The notes under the pieces: generated by a model
What the model saw: the letters and a program-made list of their open reading frames with translations, nothing else
Told to the model about the DNA's origin: nothing
Database searches by the model: none
NCBI GenBank assembly: GCA_001899775.1
Contig: MKWN01000016.1
Coordinates: 1-64,000 of the forward strand
DNA: 64,000 bases
From: Thiobacillus sp. 65-29
Lineage (GTDB): Bacteria; Pseudomonadota; Gammaproteobacteria; Burkholderiales; Thiobacillaceae
Reading direction: 5' to 3'
Made by a program: the position numbers and the translations under genes
In this document: in pieces, positions 8,458 through 16,665 of the stretch
Numbering within the stretch: position 1 is the stretch's first letter
How the letters are laid out: each line of letters begins with the position of its first letter

Positions 8458-9701
8458 GGGGGCGCTGGCTCGCCGCACTGGCCGCAAGCGCGCTGCTGCA
8501 CGCCGCGCACGCCGCACCCGGCGAGGCGGTGGTGACGGAGTTTCCGCAACCCGCGCTGCGCGCCGAAGATCTCGGTGTGATCGTCAACGACGACGATCCG
8601 GACAGCGTGGCACTCGCCGCGTACTACATGGAAAAACGCGGCATCCCCGCCACGAATCTCATCCACGTACGCTTCCAGCCGGGGCGCCCCACGCTGCCGC
8701 GCGAGGAGTTCGTCAACCTCAAGCGCCGCCTCGAGCGCAAGACGCCCCGGCACGTCCAGGCGTATGCACTGACCTGGACGCAGCCGTGGCGCGTCGACTG
8801 CATGTCGATCACCACGGCGTTCGCCTTCGGTTTCGATCCCGCGTTCTGCGCGAAGGATTGCAAGCCGACGCGCGAAAGCCCGTATTTCAACAGCAACACG
8901 CCACGTCCCTTCGATACCTACCGCATGCGCCCGACCATGAGTCTCGCCGCCGCAAACCTGGACGCGGCCAGGCGCCTGATCGACCGCGGCGTGGCCAGCG
9001 ACGGCAGTAACCCGGATGGCACCGCCTACCTCGTCAGCACCCCGGACAAGGCGCGCAACGTCCGCGCCGCCGCCTTCCATGCATTGCAGATGCAGCTCGG
9101 CAAGGCATTCGTCACCGAGATCGTCGAGGCCGACCGCATCGAGAACAAACCGGACGTCATGTTCTATTTCACCGGCCTGGCGCACGTGCCGGCGATCGAG
9201 CGCAACAGCTATCTGCCCGGCGCCATTGCCGACCACCTCACGTCCTTCGGCGGCGACCTTTCGGGCAACAGCCAGATGAGCAGCCTCGCCTGGATCGACG
9301 CCGGCGCCACCGGCAGCTATGGCACGGTGACCGAGCCGTGCAACTTTCCCACCAAGTTTCCCCAGCCCGGCATCGCCATGGTGCACTACCTGCAGGGCGA
9401 AACGCTCATCGAGGCCTACTGGAAAAGCGTACAGATGCCCGGACAGGGACTCTTCATCGGCGAGCCCCTGGCGCGTCCGTTCGCCGGTGTTGCGCATCAT
9501 GCCGAAGGCGGCGGACTCGCCGTATCCGCGCGTCTGCTCGCACCCGGCCTCTACGACGTGCGCGCCGCACCGTCGATGATGGGACCGTATCAGCGCGTCG
9601 GTCGCATTCCCGTCGCCCCCGGCACGCGCGAAATCCGCCTGCGGCAGGTGCCGCCGGCGTATTACCGCTTCGAGCGGCACGAACCGACACGGGTGCCGTA
9701 G
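8454..9701 (+). CDS. Secreted TIGR03790-like protein of unknown function
   Basis: The 415-residue product starts at ATG 8454, overlapping the pyrD stop, with a signal peptide ending near AAHA (residue 20). The mature protein opens with a motif about clock/residual-type unknowns, [26 protein letters not shown], quoted here in parts: [10 protein letters not shown] and YYMEKRGIP. This pattern (free-standing secreted protein with a YY..KRGIP stretch and a later GSYGTVTEP motif) resembles the uncharacterised family TIGR03790. Function is not known. Six cysteines lie around DCMSIT, FCAKDC and EPCNFP. Translational coupling to pyrD is probably positional rather than functional. Confidence 0.7.
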   Translation: MRGRWLAALAASALLHAAHAAPGEAVVTEFPQPALRAEDLGVIVNDDDPDSVALAAYYMEKRGIPATNLIHVRFQPGRPTLPREEFVNLKRRLERKTPRHVQAYALTWTQPWRVDCMSITTAFAFGFDPAFCAKDCKPTRESPYFNSNTPRPFDTYRMRPTMSLAAANLDAARRLIDRGVASDGSNPDGTAYLVSTPDKARNVRAAAFHALQMQLGKAFVTEIVEADRIENKPDVMFYFTGLAHVPAIERNSYLPGAIADHLTSFGGDLSGNSQMSSLAWIDAGATGSYGTVTEPCNFPTKFPQPGIAMVHYLQGETLIEAYWKSVQMPGQGLFIGEPLARPFAGVAHHAEGGGLAVSARLLAPGLYDVRAAPSMMGPYQRVGRIPVAPGTREIRLRQVPPAYYRFERHEPTRVP

Positions 9702-9773
9702 CGTATCAGCCGGACGCCGGGGCGCATCCAGAAGTCTGCCGGCGCGGGCATGACACGCCCCTGTGGAACACGC

Positions 9774-10679
9774 TCAGGCGCCCTTCATGATGTCGGTGAA
9801 GACATCCTCCAGATCGGGCTCCTGCAACTGCAATTCCTGCACGCGCAGACCGGCCGCGCGCAGGTCGGCGAGCAGGTTTTCCAGCTCGACGTAGTCGCCG
9901 AAGTTGACGCGCCAGACGCCGTCGGCGTCGCGCTGCATCCGTCCCTGCCAGTTGGTCGGCACCGCGTCGCCATCGACGCGCAGCTGCGCACAGTGTTCAT
10001 GGGTGCGGCGCAGCAGGTTGCGGGTGGTGTCGCAGGCGACGATGCGGCCGCTTTTCAGCATGGCGATGCGGCCACACAGGGCCTGCGCCTCTTCCAGGTA
10101 GTGCGTGGTGAGCAGGATGGTGTGGCCCTCGCGGTTGAGGCGGCTGACAAACGCCCACAGCGAGCGGCGCAGGTCGACGTCGACCCCGGCGGTCGGCTCG
10201 TCGAGCACGATCACCGGCGGCTTGTGCACCAGCGCCTGCGCCACCAGCAGGCGCCGCTTCATCCCACCGGAGAGATTCTGCGTGCCCTTGCCGGCGTGCG
10301 GCGTCAGTGCCAGGTGATGCATGATCTCGTCGATCCAGTCGTCGTTGCGGTGCAGGCCGAAATAGCCGGACTGAATGCGCAGCGTCTCGCGCACGTTGAA
10401 GAAGGGATCGTAGACCAGCTCCTGCGGCACCACGCCGAGGGCGCGGCGCGCGGCGCGGTAGTCGCGCACCACGTCGTGCCCCATGACGGCGGCGGCACCC
10501 GCGTCGGCGCGGGCGAGCCCGGCAAGGATGGAGATCAGCGTGGTCTTGCCCGCGCCGTTGGGGCCCAGAAGACCGAAAAACTCGCCCGCCGCGATATCGA
10601 GCGAGACACCGTCCAGTGCCTGCGTGGTGCGGAAGCGCTTGCGCAGACCCTCCACGCGGATCGCGGGCGGCACGTTCAT
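9774..10679 (-). CDS. ABC transporter ATP-binding protein (YadG-like), permease absent
   Basis: This 301-residue ATPase shows Walker A GPNGAGKTT, the Q-loop region VVPQE, the signature LSGGMKRR, Walker B VIVLDEP and the H-loop TTHYLEEA, followed by a C-terminal extension typical of ABC-2 exporter ATPases. Its start overlaps the end of mlaB by 4 bases, making it the last gene of the mla operon. In many proteobacteria such a gene is followed by a YadH-type permease, but here the next gene (TIGR03790-like) is convergent, so no permease is adjacent. The substrate is unknown. Confidence 0.9.
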   Translation of the reverse strand: MNVPPAIRVEGLRKRFRTTQALDGVSLDIAAGEFFGLLGPNGAGKTTLISILAGLARADAGAAAVMGHDVVRDYRAARRALGVVPQELVYDPFFNVRETLRIQSGYFGLHRNDDWIDEIMHHLALTPHAGKGTQNLSGGMKRRLLVAQALVHKPPVIVLDEPTAGVDVDLRRSLWAFVSRLNREGHTILLTTHYLEEAQALCGRIAMLKSGRIVACDTTRNLLRRTHEHCAQLRVDGDAVPTNWQGRMQRDADGVWRVNFGDYVELENLLADLRAAGLRVQELQLQEPDLEDVFTDIMKGA

Positions 10680-10945
10680 GCGGGAAGCAGGTCGGCCACT
10701 CCATAGAGGTCGGCGAGCGTGGCAAAACTGGCAGGCAGGCCGGTGCAGGAGAGTTTGCCGTGATTCTGGCGCATGGCGCTGAATACCAGCGCGAGCGCCG
10801 CCGAATCCGCGCGCTCGACGGCGCTGAAATCCAGCACGTCGACGCCGGCGACGAGGTGCGGCTGCAATGCACGCAGCAGGCCGCCGACCGTATCGACGGT
10901 CACCACGCCCTCGATGCGGCAGCGCCCGCCCTCGCAGCGAATCAC
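10676..10945 (-). CDS. mlaB: STAS-domain protein MlaB
   Basis: The 89-residue protein is a minimal STAS domain with the VLDFSAVERADSAALAL stretch that corresponds to the DLSGVxxxDSAGLALL motif of MlaB. In the Mla complex this cytoplasmic subunit binds the MlaF ATPase and is needed for complex stability and activity. It overlaps mlaC by 4 bases upstream and the ABC ATPase by 4 bases downstream, so the three are likely translationally coupled. The assignment rests on domain plus operon position. Confidence 0.85.
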   Translation of the reverse strand: MIRCEGGRCRIEGVVTVDTVGGLLRALQPHLVAGVDVLDFSAVERADSAALALVFSAMRQNHGKLSCTGLPASFATLADLYGVADLLPA

Positions 10946-11577
10946 GTGCCGGAAGGCGCAGCAGGCTTGGCCGCTGCGGCGCGAGCGGATTGGGCGGCGA
11001 GGGTCTTGATGAGGCCGTCGATGCCCTGCTGGCGGATGGTGTTCGAGAACGACGCGCGATAGTTGGTCACCAGGCTGACGCTGTCGATCGACACGTCATA
11101 GACCTTCCAGCCAAAATCGGTCTTGTACATGCTGTAGTCGATGGGAATCGGCTGGCCACCGGGCTGGCGGATTTCCGAGCGCACGACGACGTCGGTGGCA
11201 TCGGGCTTCATCGTCAGCGGCTTGAATTCGACGGTCTGGTTGGAAAACGCGGTCAGCGAGGTCGAATAGGTGCGCACCAGCAGGTTGCGGAACTCGCCGA
11301 CGAGCGCCTGCTTCTGCTGCGGTGTCGCACGCGGCCAGTGTTTGCCGACCACGAGTTGGGTCATGCGATTGAAATCGAAGTGCGGCAGCACCTTGGCCTC
11401 GACCAGCTGCAGCACCTTGGTGGAATTGCCGCTCTGGATGTCCTTGTCCTGCTTGAGAATGGCCAGCACGTCCTGCGTCGTGGAGCGCGCCAGGACGTCG
11501 GGCGGCGTGTTGGTGTCGGCCTGCGCCGTTGCGACACCGGAGATCAGTGCCAGTGCCAGAAGGAAAGCGCGCAACAT
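10942..11577 (-). CDS. mlaC: Periplasmic phospholipid-binding protein MlaC
   Basis: The 211-residue protein has a signal peptide (about 1-20, ending ATAQA) and the Ttg2/MlaC fold signatures, including VLPHFDFNRMTQLVVGKHWP, given as VLPHFDFNRM and VVGKHW, plus the GWKVYDVSIDSVSLVTNYR region (WKVYDVSIDSVS). MlaC ferries phospholipids between the outer membrane and the MlaFEDB complex. It is separated from mlaD by a TolC-type gene, and a 50-base gap precedes it, so it may have its own ribosome site. The C-terminus is Ala-rich. Confidence 0.93.
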   Translation of the reverse strand: MLRAFLLALALISGVATAQADTNTPPDVLARSTTQDVLAILKQDKDIQSGNSTKVLQLVEAKVLPHFDFNRMTQLVVGKHWPRATPQQKQALVGEFRNLLVRTYSTSLTAFSNQTVEFKPLTMKPDATDVVVRSEIRQPGGQPIPIDYSMYKTDFGWKVYDVSIDSVSLVTNYRASFSNTIRQQGIDGLIKTLAAQSARAAAAKPAAPSGT

Positions 11578-11627
11578 GATGATGAAGGTTCCTGTATTCG
11601 GATTGTCGATAGATAGACGTCCGCGCG

Positions 11628-12989
11628 TCAGCGGAGTTCACCCGATAGCCGCGCCAGCTGGGCGACGTTCATGTTGTAGTCGTTGATCGTGCGCAGGTAT
11701 TCGGTCTGCGTGAGGACGTAGCTCTTCATCGCATCGGCGACCTTGTCCGCGCCCTCGAGGCCCGCGGAAAAATCGGCCAGCGTCGCCACCATCCAGCGCC
11801 GTGCCGCGGCAGCGCCCTCCGCCAGATCCCGCTGCGCCTCGAAGTTGGCCTGGGCATTGGCATAGGCCTCGCTGACCTCGTAGGGAATGCCGGCGAGCGC
11901 GAAGGCCTTCTTGTGGTTGAGTGCCTCGAGTTCGGCCTGTGCCTGTTCGACCCGTGCGCTGGCAGCGCCGAACACACTGTCCCATTTCACCCCCACCACC
12001 GGCGTCAGGCCGGCGCTGTTGAAGGGATCGTAGAGATAGGGGTTGTCGAGCCGCTCGCGCCGCGAGGCGTAGTTGGCCTGGCCCACCACGCCGGCGTACA
12101 CGTCGGGCATGCGATCGGCCTTTTTCGCGTCCAGCAGCGCGCGACGGGCGCGCAGACCGGCTTCGAGCTGCTGCATCTCGGCGCGTTCCTGCAGCGCACG
12201 AGACTGGAATTCCGCAAGCTCGACGTGCGGGAAGGGCAAAGGTTCGATGCGGGTATCGGCCACCGCAAGCTGGGATTTCAATCCGGCACCGGTCAGCACC
12301 TTGAGCCCGTCGAGGCTGATTTTCTCGACCGCGCGCGCCTGGTAGGTGTATTTGGCAAGCAGGCCGCGCGCGGTCTGCAGGGCATACAGGTCGGACTGGC
12401 GCGATTCGCCGGTTTCTTCCTTGAGGTTGCGTTCGACCGAGGCGATGGCACCGTTCAGCCGCTCCTGCATGTCCTCCATGAACACGCGGATGTCGCGCGC
12501 CGTCAGATAGCCGAAATAGGCGCGCTTGGTGTCGTAGACGATGTCGCTGCGGGTCTGCTTGAGCTCGCCGCGCTTGAGATCGACGTTGCCCTGCGCCGCC
12601 TCGCCGTAACGCTCGACCTTGCCGAAGGTGTAGAGCGGCTTGATCAGGGCGAAGTCAAGGTGGCTCCAGTCGGACACGCCGTGGAGTTTGTCGCCGTCGC
12701 TGCGCGGCGTAGTTCCTGAAAAGACCCCGCCTTGGTAGAAGCCCCCCTCGGCCTCGGGTGCGAGCCCGATGAAGGCATTGGCGCTGACCCGCCAGCCGGC
12801 GTTGCCCTTGACTTCGTTCATGAGGCCGCGCGCCGCTTCGATGACCTGTTCGCGCTCCTTGATGCGGGGGTCGGCGGCGAGGCTCATCTCGACCGCCTGC
12901 TGCAGGGTGACCGTGTCGGCGCGGGCCGGCAGCGCGGCCACGACGAGGCCTGCCGCCAGCAGAGTCCGGGTGATGGGTTTGAAAGTCAT
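11628..12989 (-). CDS. TolC-family outer membrane protein inside the mla operon
   Basis: The 453-residue product has a signal peptide (about 1-24, ending PARA) and the long helical repeats of the outer-membrane efflux family, with LQQAVEMSLAADPRIKE near the N-terminus and a second half repeating the pattern (RIEPLPFPHVEL..., then YEVSEAYANAQANFEAQRD). It should form a trimeric outer-membrane channel. It overlaps the mlaD stop by 4 bases. In other betaproteobacteria this slot often holds mlaA (vacJ), the outer-membrane lipoprotein of the pathway; no mlaA is present here. Whether this protein works in lipid transport is inference from position only. Confidence 0.85.
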   Translation of the reverse strand: MTFKPITRTLLAAGLVVAALPARADTVTLQQAVEMSLAADPRIKEREQVIEAARGLMNEVKGNAGWRVSANAFIGLAPEAEGGFYQGGVFSGTTPRSDGDKLHGVSDWSHLDFALIKPLYTFGKVERYGEAAQGNVDLKRGELKQTRSDIVYDTKRAYFGYLTARDIRVFMEDMQERLNGAIASVERNLKEETGESRQSDLYALQTARGLLAKYTYQARAVEKISLDGLKVLTGAGLKSQLAVADTRIEPLPFPHVELAEFQSRALQERAEMQQLEAGLRARRALLDAKKADRMPDVYAGVVGQANYASRRERLDNPYLYDPFNSAGLTPVVGVKWDSVFGAASARVEQAQAELEALNHKKAFALAGIPYEVSEAYANAQANFEAQRDLAEGAAAARRWMVATLADFSAGLEGADKVADAMKSYVLTQTEYLRTINDYNMNVAQLARLSGELR

Positions 12990-13453
12990 TGGGGTGCTCC
13001 TTCCTGAGCCTTGCCGTAGATGAACTGTCCGATCAGGTTTTCCAGCACCACCGCCGACTGGGTGAGGGTGATGCGATCCTTGTCCTTAAGTTTCTGTTCG
13101 TCGCCGCCCGCCTCCAGGCCGATGTACTGCTCGCCGAGCAGGCCCGAGGTCATGATCGCGGCGGAGGTGTCCTTGGGGAAAGCATAGCGCTTGTCGATGC
13201 GCAGCGTCACCGCCGCCTCGTAGGTTTCGTTGTCGAAACGGATGTCGGCGACGCGCCCCACCACCACGCCGGCGCTCTTCACCGGGGCGCGCGGCTTCAG
13301 CCCGCCGATGTTGTCGAAGCGGGCGACGACTTCATAGCTGTTGCCTGCCTTTACGGTATTCATGCTACCGACCTTGAGCGCGAGGAACAGCAGCGAGCCA
13401 ATCCCGGCGATGACGAAAAGGCCCACCCAGAGGTCGAGTACGGTACGGTTCAT
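12986..13453 (-). CDS. mlaD: MCE-domain phospholipid-binding protein MlaD
   Basis: The 155-residue protein has one N-terminal membrane helix (about 7-28) and a single MCE domain (GNSYEVVARFDNIGGL, APVKSAGVVVGRV, TSGLLGEQYIGLE). MlaD forms the hexameric periplasmic ring on the MlaE permease. It starts 2 bases after the mlaE stop and overlaps the TolC-like gene by 4 bases. Length and architecture match the family. Confidence 0.95.
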   Translation of the reverse strand: MNRTVLDLWVGLFVIAGIGSLLFLALKVGSMNTVKAGNSYEVVARFDNIGGLKPRAPVKSAGVVVGRVADIRFDNETYEAAVTLRIDKRYAFPKDTSAAIMTSGLLGEQYIGLEAGGDEQKLKDKDRITLTQSAVVLENLIGQFIYGKAQEGAPQ

Positions 13454-13455
13454 TG

Positions 13456-14244
13456 TCAGTTGATTCCCCGGAACATGAATGCGGTCAGGACGAAATCCAG
13501 CGCCAGCACGGCGAGACTGGAAGTCACCACGGTGCGCGTGGTGGCGCCGGATACCCCTTCGGCGGTCGGCGGCGCGTCGTAGCCCTCGAACAGGGCGATG
13601 GTGGTGATGGCGATGCCGAACACCACGCTCTTGATGACGCCGTTCAGGATGTCCTGCTCGAAATCGACCGCACCCTGCATCTGCGACCAGAACGAGCCTT
13701 CGTCGACGCCGATCAGGTGCACGCCGACGAGATAACCACCGAAAATGCCCATTGCGGAGAACAGCGCCGCCAGCACGGGCATCGAGATCACCCCGGCCCA
13801 GAAGCGCGGCGCCACCACGCGGGCGATCGGATCGACCGCCATCATTTCCATCGCGGAGAGCTGTTCGGTCGCCTTCATCAGGCCGATCTCCGCGGTGATC
13901 GCCGACCCCGCGCGGCTGGCGAACAGGAGTCCCGCGAGTACCGGCCCCAGTTCGCGCACCAGCGACAGCGCCACCAGCGTACCCAGCGCCGATTCCGAAC
14001 CATAGCGCTGCAGCGTCTCATAGCCCTGCAGGCCGAGCACCATGCCGACGAACAGGCCGGACACCAGGATGATGATGAGCGAGAGCACGCCGCTGAAATA
14101 CATCTCGCGGATGGTGAGGCCAAAGCGCCGGAACGCGGTACCCGAATGCAGCAGCATCGCCCCGAAGAAGCGGGCGGCAAAGCCGATGCGCCACACGCCT
14201 TCGATGGTGCGCTGCCCCAGCCCCTCGATCGACCGCCTAAGCAC
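13456..14244 (-). CDS. mlaE: Phospholipid ABC transporter permease MlaE
   Basis: The 262-residue protein has about five membrane segments and the conserved family stretch LVRELGPVLAGLLFASRAGSA (VRELGPVLAGLL), followed by IGLMKATEQLSAMEMM and a PRFWAG motif. MlaE is the inner-membrane permease of the MlaFEDB complex. Its start lies inside the last codons of mlaF (8-base overlap), and mlaD follows 2 bases later. Confidence 0.96.
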   Translation of the reverse strand: MLRRSIEGLGQRTIEGVWRIGFAARFFGAMLLHSGTAFRRFGLTIREMYFSGVLSLIIILVSGLFVGMVLGLQGYETLQRYGSESALGTLVALSLVRELGPVLAGLLFASRAGSAITAEIGLMKATEQLSAMEMMAVDPIARVVAPRFWAGVISMPVLAALFSAMGIFGGYLVGVHLIGVDEGSFWSQMQGAVDFEQDILNGVIKSVVFGIAITTIALFEGYDAPPTAEGVSGATTRTVVTSSLAVLALDFVLTAFMFRGIN

Positions 14245-15076
14245 GCTGCACTCCCAGCCGCAGGTCCTCGGCGTACGTCGGCGCGGGGTAATGGAAAGGC
14301 ATCGGGCCGTCGGCCTCGCCGTGCACGAACTGGTGCACGTAGGGCAGGTCCGAGGCGCGGATCTCGTCCGCCGTGCCCTCGGCGACGATCACCCCTTCCG
14401 AGACGAAATACACGTAATCCACGATCTTCAGCGATTCCTGCACGTCATGGGTCACCACCAGCGAAGTCAGGCCGAGCGTGTCGGTCAGCCTGCGGATGAG
14501 GTTGCCGGTCACCCCCAGCGAAATCGGATCGAGTCCCGCAAAGGGCTCGTCGTACATCACCAGCATGGGGTCGAGCGCGATCGCGCGCGCCAGCGCCACC
14601 CGCCGTGCCATGCCACCGGACAGCTCGGACGGCATCAGATCCGCCGCGCCGCGCAGCCCCACCGCGTGCAGCTTCATCAGCACCAGGTCGCGGATGGCGT
14701 CCTCCGGCAGGTCGGTGTGCTCGCGTAGCTGGAAGGCCACGTTGTCGAACACCGGGATGTCGGTGAACAGCGCGCCGAACTGGAACAACATGCCCATTTT
14801 GCGACGCAGCCGGTACAGCCCGGCGCGGTCGAGCTCGCCCACCGATTCGCCGGCCACCCGCACGCTGCCCTGGCCCGGCCGGGCCTGCCCGCCGATCAGG
14901 CGTAACAGTGTGGTCTTTCCGCAACCGCTGCTGCCCATGATGGCGACGACCTGGCCACGCCGTGCGGTCAGGTTGATCCCCTTCAGGACCGGGCGGGCGC
15001 CGTAGCCGAAGACCACGTCCCTGATTTCGACCAGCGTATCGTGTTGCAACCGATGACCCGTGAATGGTGACGACAA
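14237..15076 (-). CDS. mlaF: Phospholipid ABC transporter ATPase MlaF
   Basis: The 279-residue ATPase has Walker A MGSSGCGKTT, the signature ELSGGMARR, Walker B LVMYDEP and the switch His in VVTHDVQ. It is the first gene of the operon and overlaps mlaE by 8 bases. It powers lipid transport between inner and outer membranes. The first in-frame ATG at 15076 is used; homologues commonly begin at or just before the LVEIRDVVFGYG region, so a start up to about 15 residues later is possible. Confidence 0.95.
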   Translation of the reverse strand: MSSPFTGHRLQHDTLVEIRDVVFGYGARPVLKGINLTARRGQVVAIMGSSGCGKTTLLRLIGGQARPGQGSVRVAGESVGELDRAGLYRLRRKMGMLFQFGALFTDIPVFDNVAFQLREHTDLPEDAIRDLVLMKLHAVGLRGAADLMPSELSGGMARRVALARAIALDPMLVMYDEPFAGLDPISLGVTGNLIRRLTDTLGLTSLVVTHDVQESLKIVDYVYFVSEGVIVAEGTADEIRASDLPYVHQFVHGEADGPMPFHYPAPTYAEDLRLGVQRA

Positions 15077-15121
15077 CCTATCATTCTACCGGAGTCGCAC
15101 GTAATTCCGCCCGGTGCGGGG

Positions 15122-15574
15122 TCAGTAACCCATCACCCGGACGAGTTCGGCGGCCTGTCCGAGTCGTGCCAGGCTGCCCTCACGGCTGAACACGAAGAGC
15201 GGTTCACCGCTCGCGGCATGCGCGGTGATACGCTGCGCCAGCGCACGCAGGTCGGGGGCCTCGTCGATCCACCACAGATGTCCGGCCGCCCACGCCGGTG
15301 CGGCCTGCATCACGCGCGGCGAGGACGGTGGTTCGACCCCCGGGGCCGGTTCAAGCACGAATACGAAATCCTCGCGGGTGTCGTACAGCCAGCGCGCCCA
15401 GTCTGCCCCTGACACGCCAGTCCAGGTGTCCGCGGAGAGGAAAACCGCCTGAAACTGGGTGTTGTAATAGGACAACAGCCAGTCCGCGGGAATATCTTCT
15501 GGATAGAAGCTTCCCCGCCATTCCGGGTGCTCCCAGCCGACGCTACCGACCCTGACCAGATGGCTGGTAATCAC
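15122..15574 (-). CDS. Short DUF72-like protein
   Basis: The 150-residue product begins VRVGSVGWEHPEWRGSFYPE, which matches the N-terminal pattern of DUF72 proteins (VGTSGWxYxxWRGxFYP). DUF72 proteins are normally about 240 residues or more; this one keeps the N-terminal strand-helix and a C-terminal segment but lacks the middle of the barrel. It may be a reduced family member or a decaying gene, although the reading frame is intact. The function of DUF72 is not established. It lies between mlaF and the promoter of the methionine-repeat gene, on the opposite strand to the latter. Confidence 0.6.
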   Translation of the reverse strand: MITSHLVRVGSVGWEHPEWRGSFYPEDIPADWLLSYYNTQFQAVFLSADTWTGVSGADWARWLYDTREDFVFVLEPAPGVEPPSSPRVMQAAPAWAAGHLWWIDEAPDLRALAQRITAHAASGEPLFVFSREGSLARLGQAAELVRVMGY

Positions 15575-15620
15575 CCCACACCCCTCCCGGGATTTTCGTA
15601 CCAGATCAGTATATTAGGCA

Positions 15621-15649
15621 TTGACAATATGCTAATGGGGACAAATAAT
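15621..15649 (+). promoter_or_regulatory. Near-consensus sigma-70 promoter of the methionine-repeat gene
   Basis: TTGACA (15621-15626) is an exact -35 box, followed after a 17-base spacer by AATAAT (15644-15649), five of six matches to the -10 consensus. The leader to the ATG at 15708 is about 50 bases. This is one of the best promoter matches in the window and suggests strong expression. An imperfect inverted repeat (ATTAGGCAT / ATGCTAAT) overlaps the -35 box and could be an operator. Confidence 0.65.
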
Positions 15650-15707
15650 CCAATCACGCTCTACATTTAACCGTGTTTTACGTTCGTTCATTTCTATGGA
15701 GTCGATC

Positions 15708-16595
15708 ATGAAAGTGAAGTCCCTCGTAGTTGCCCTCGGCCTGGCCATCGCCCCCGCCGCATTCGCCAATGGCACCGCCCCTGCCGGCGCCCCGGCACCT
15801 GCCGCTGGCGCGGCTGCCAATGTTCCGCAAACCAGCCAGCAGTGGCTGGAGCGCATGACCGACTTCACCCGCAACGCGTCCGCGTATCGTGACCCGAAGG
15901 TGTTCGTGCCTTGGGCGAACGCGGTCACCGAACCCGGCTTCTACACCCAGATGGGCGTCAACATGATGGAGCCGGGCAACTGGTACCGCATGATGGGCTC
16001 GATGATGGATCCGCGCTCGCTGTCCAACTACATGCAGTTCGCCGACCCCAACATGTACATGAAATGGATGGCGGCGTCGATGGACCCCAACTTCTACACC
16101 GCGCTGATGACCCAGCTGTTCGATCCGGGCAAGATGATGCGCTGGATGATGATGCCCATGGATCCGCAGATGTGGAACATGATGATGCAGTCCATGAACC
16201 CCGCCATGTACATGAAGTGGATGATGGCACCGATGGATCCGCGTCTGTGGCAGTTGATGATGCAGCCAATGAACCCCGCCATGTACACCGGCTGGATGAA
16301 CGCGTCGATGAACCCGGCCACCTACGGTTCGTGGGGCACCTGGATGAACCCCGCGACCTACGCCGCCCCCGTGGCTGGCGCCGCGCCTGCCGGGACGTTC
16401 AACTTCTTCGACCCGGCCAGCTGGATGGGCATGACCGCCCCCGCCGCGGGCCAGCCCGCAGCTGCCGGCACCCCGCCCGCTGCGGTCCCCGCTGGCACGT
16501 TCAACTTCTTCGATCCGAACACCTGGATGAACATGATGAACCCGGCGAACTTCTACGCCGCACCGCAGCAGGCACCGGCACCGGCCGCCAAGTAA
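15708..16595 (+). CDS. Secreted methionine-rich repeat protein, unknown function
   Basis: The 295-residue protein has a signal peptide (MKVKSLVVALGLAIAPAAFA) and an Ala/Pro-rich stretch, then about nine tandem copies of a 12-13 residue unit of the form [D/N]P-x-x-[Y/W/M]-x-x-[W/L/M]-M-x-x-[M/F], for example DPNMYMKWMAASM, DPGKMMRWMMMPM and NPAMYMKWMMAPM. I count about 43 Met in 295 residues. The C-terminus has two copies of AGTFNFFDPxxW in a Pro/Ala background. ATG 15708 is chosen over ATG 15696 because it opens the signal peptide. A paralogue with the same repeats and an OmpA domain lies at 58.2-59.5 kb. I do not recognise a described family. Metal (copper) binding or an extended scaffold are possibilities, not conclusions. 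Confidence 0.85.
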   Translation: MKVKSLVVALGLAIAPAAFANGTAPAGAPAPAAGAAANVPQTSQQWLERMTDFTRNASAYRDPKVFVPWANAVTEPGFYTQMGVNMMEPGNWYRMMGSMMDPRSLSNYMQFADPNMYMKWMAASMDPNFYTALMTQLFDPGKMMRWMMMPMDPQMWNMMMQSMNPAMYMKWMMAPMDPRLWQLMMQPMNPAMYTGWMNASMNPATYGSWGTWMNPATYAAPVAGAAPAGTFNFFDPASWMGMTAPAAGQPAAAGTPPAAVPAGTFNFFDPNTWMNMMNPANFYAAPQQAPAPAAK

Positions 16596-16617
16596 TTCCG
16601 GCACGGTCGCAGGCAAG

Positions 16618-16645
16618 AAAGGGACGGTTCGCCGTCCCTTTTTCA
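16618..16645. terminator. Bidirectional intrinsic terminator
   Basis: A perfect 10-bp stem AAAGGGACGG / CCGTCCCTTT encloses the tetraloop TTCG and is followed by a T-run on the plus strand and an A-run before it (T-run on the minus strand). It separates the convergent methionine-repeat gene and cysS and can end both transcripts. Confidence 0.85.
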
Positions 16646-16665
16646 TTGCCAGGATGCGGTTCGCC

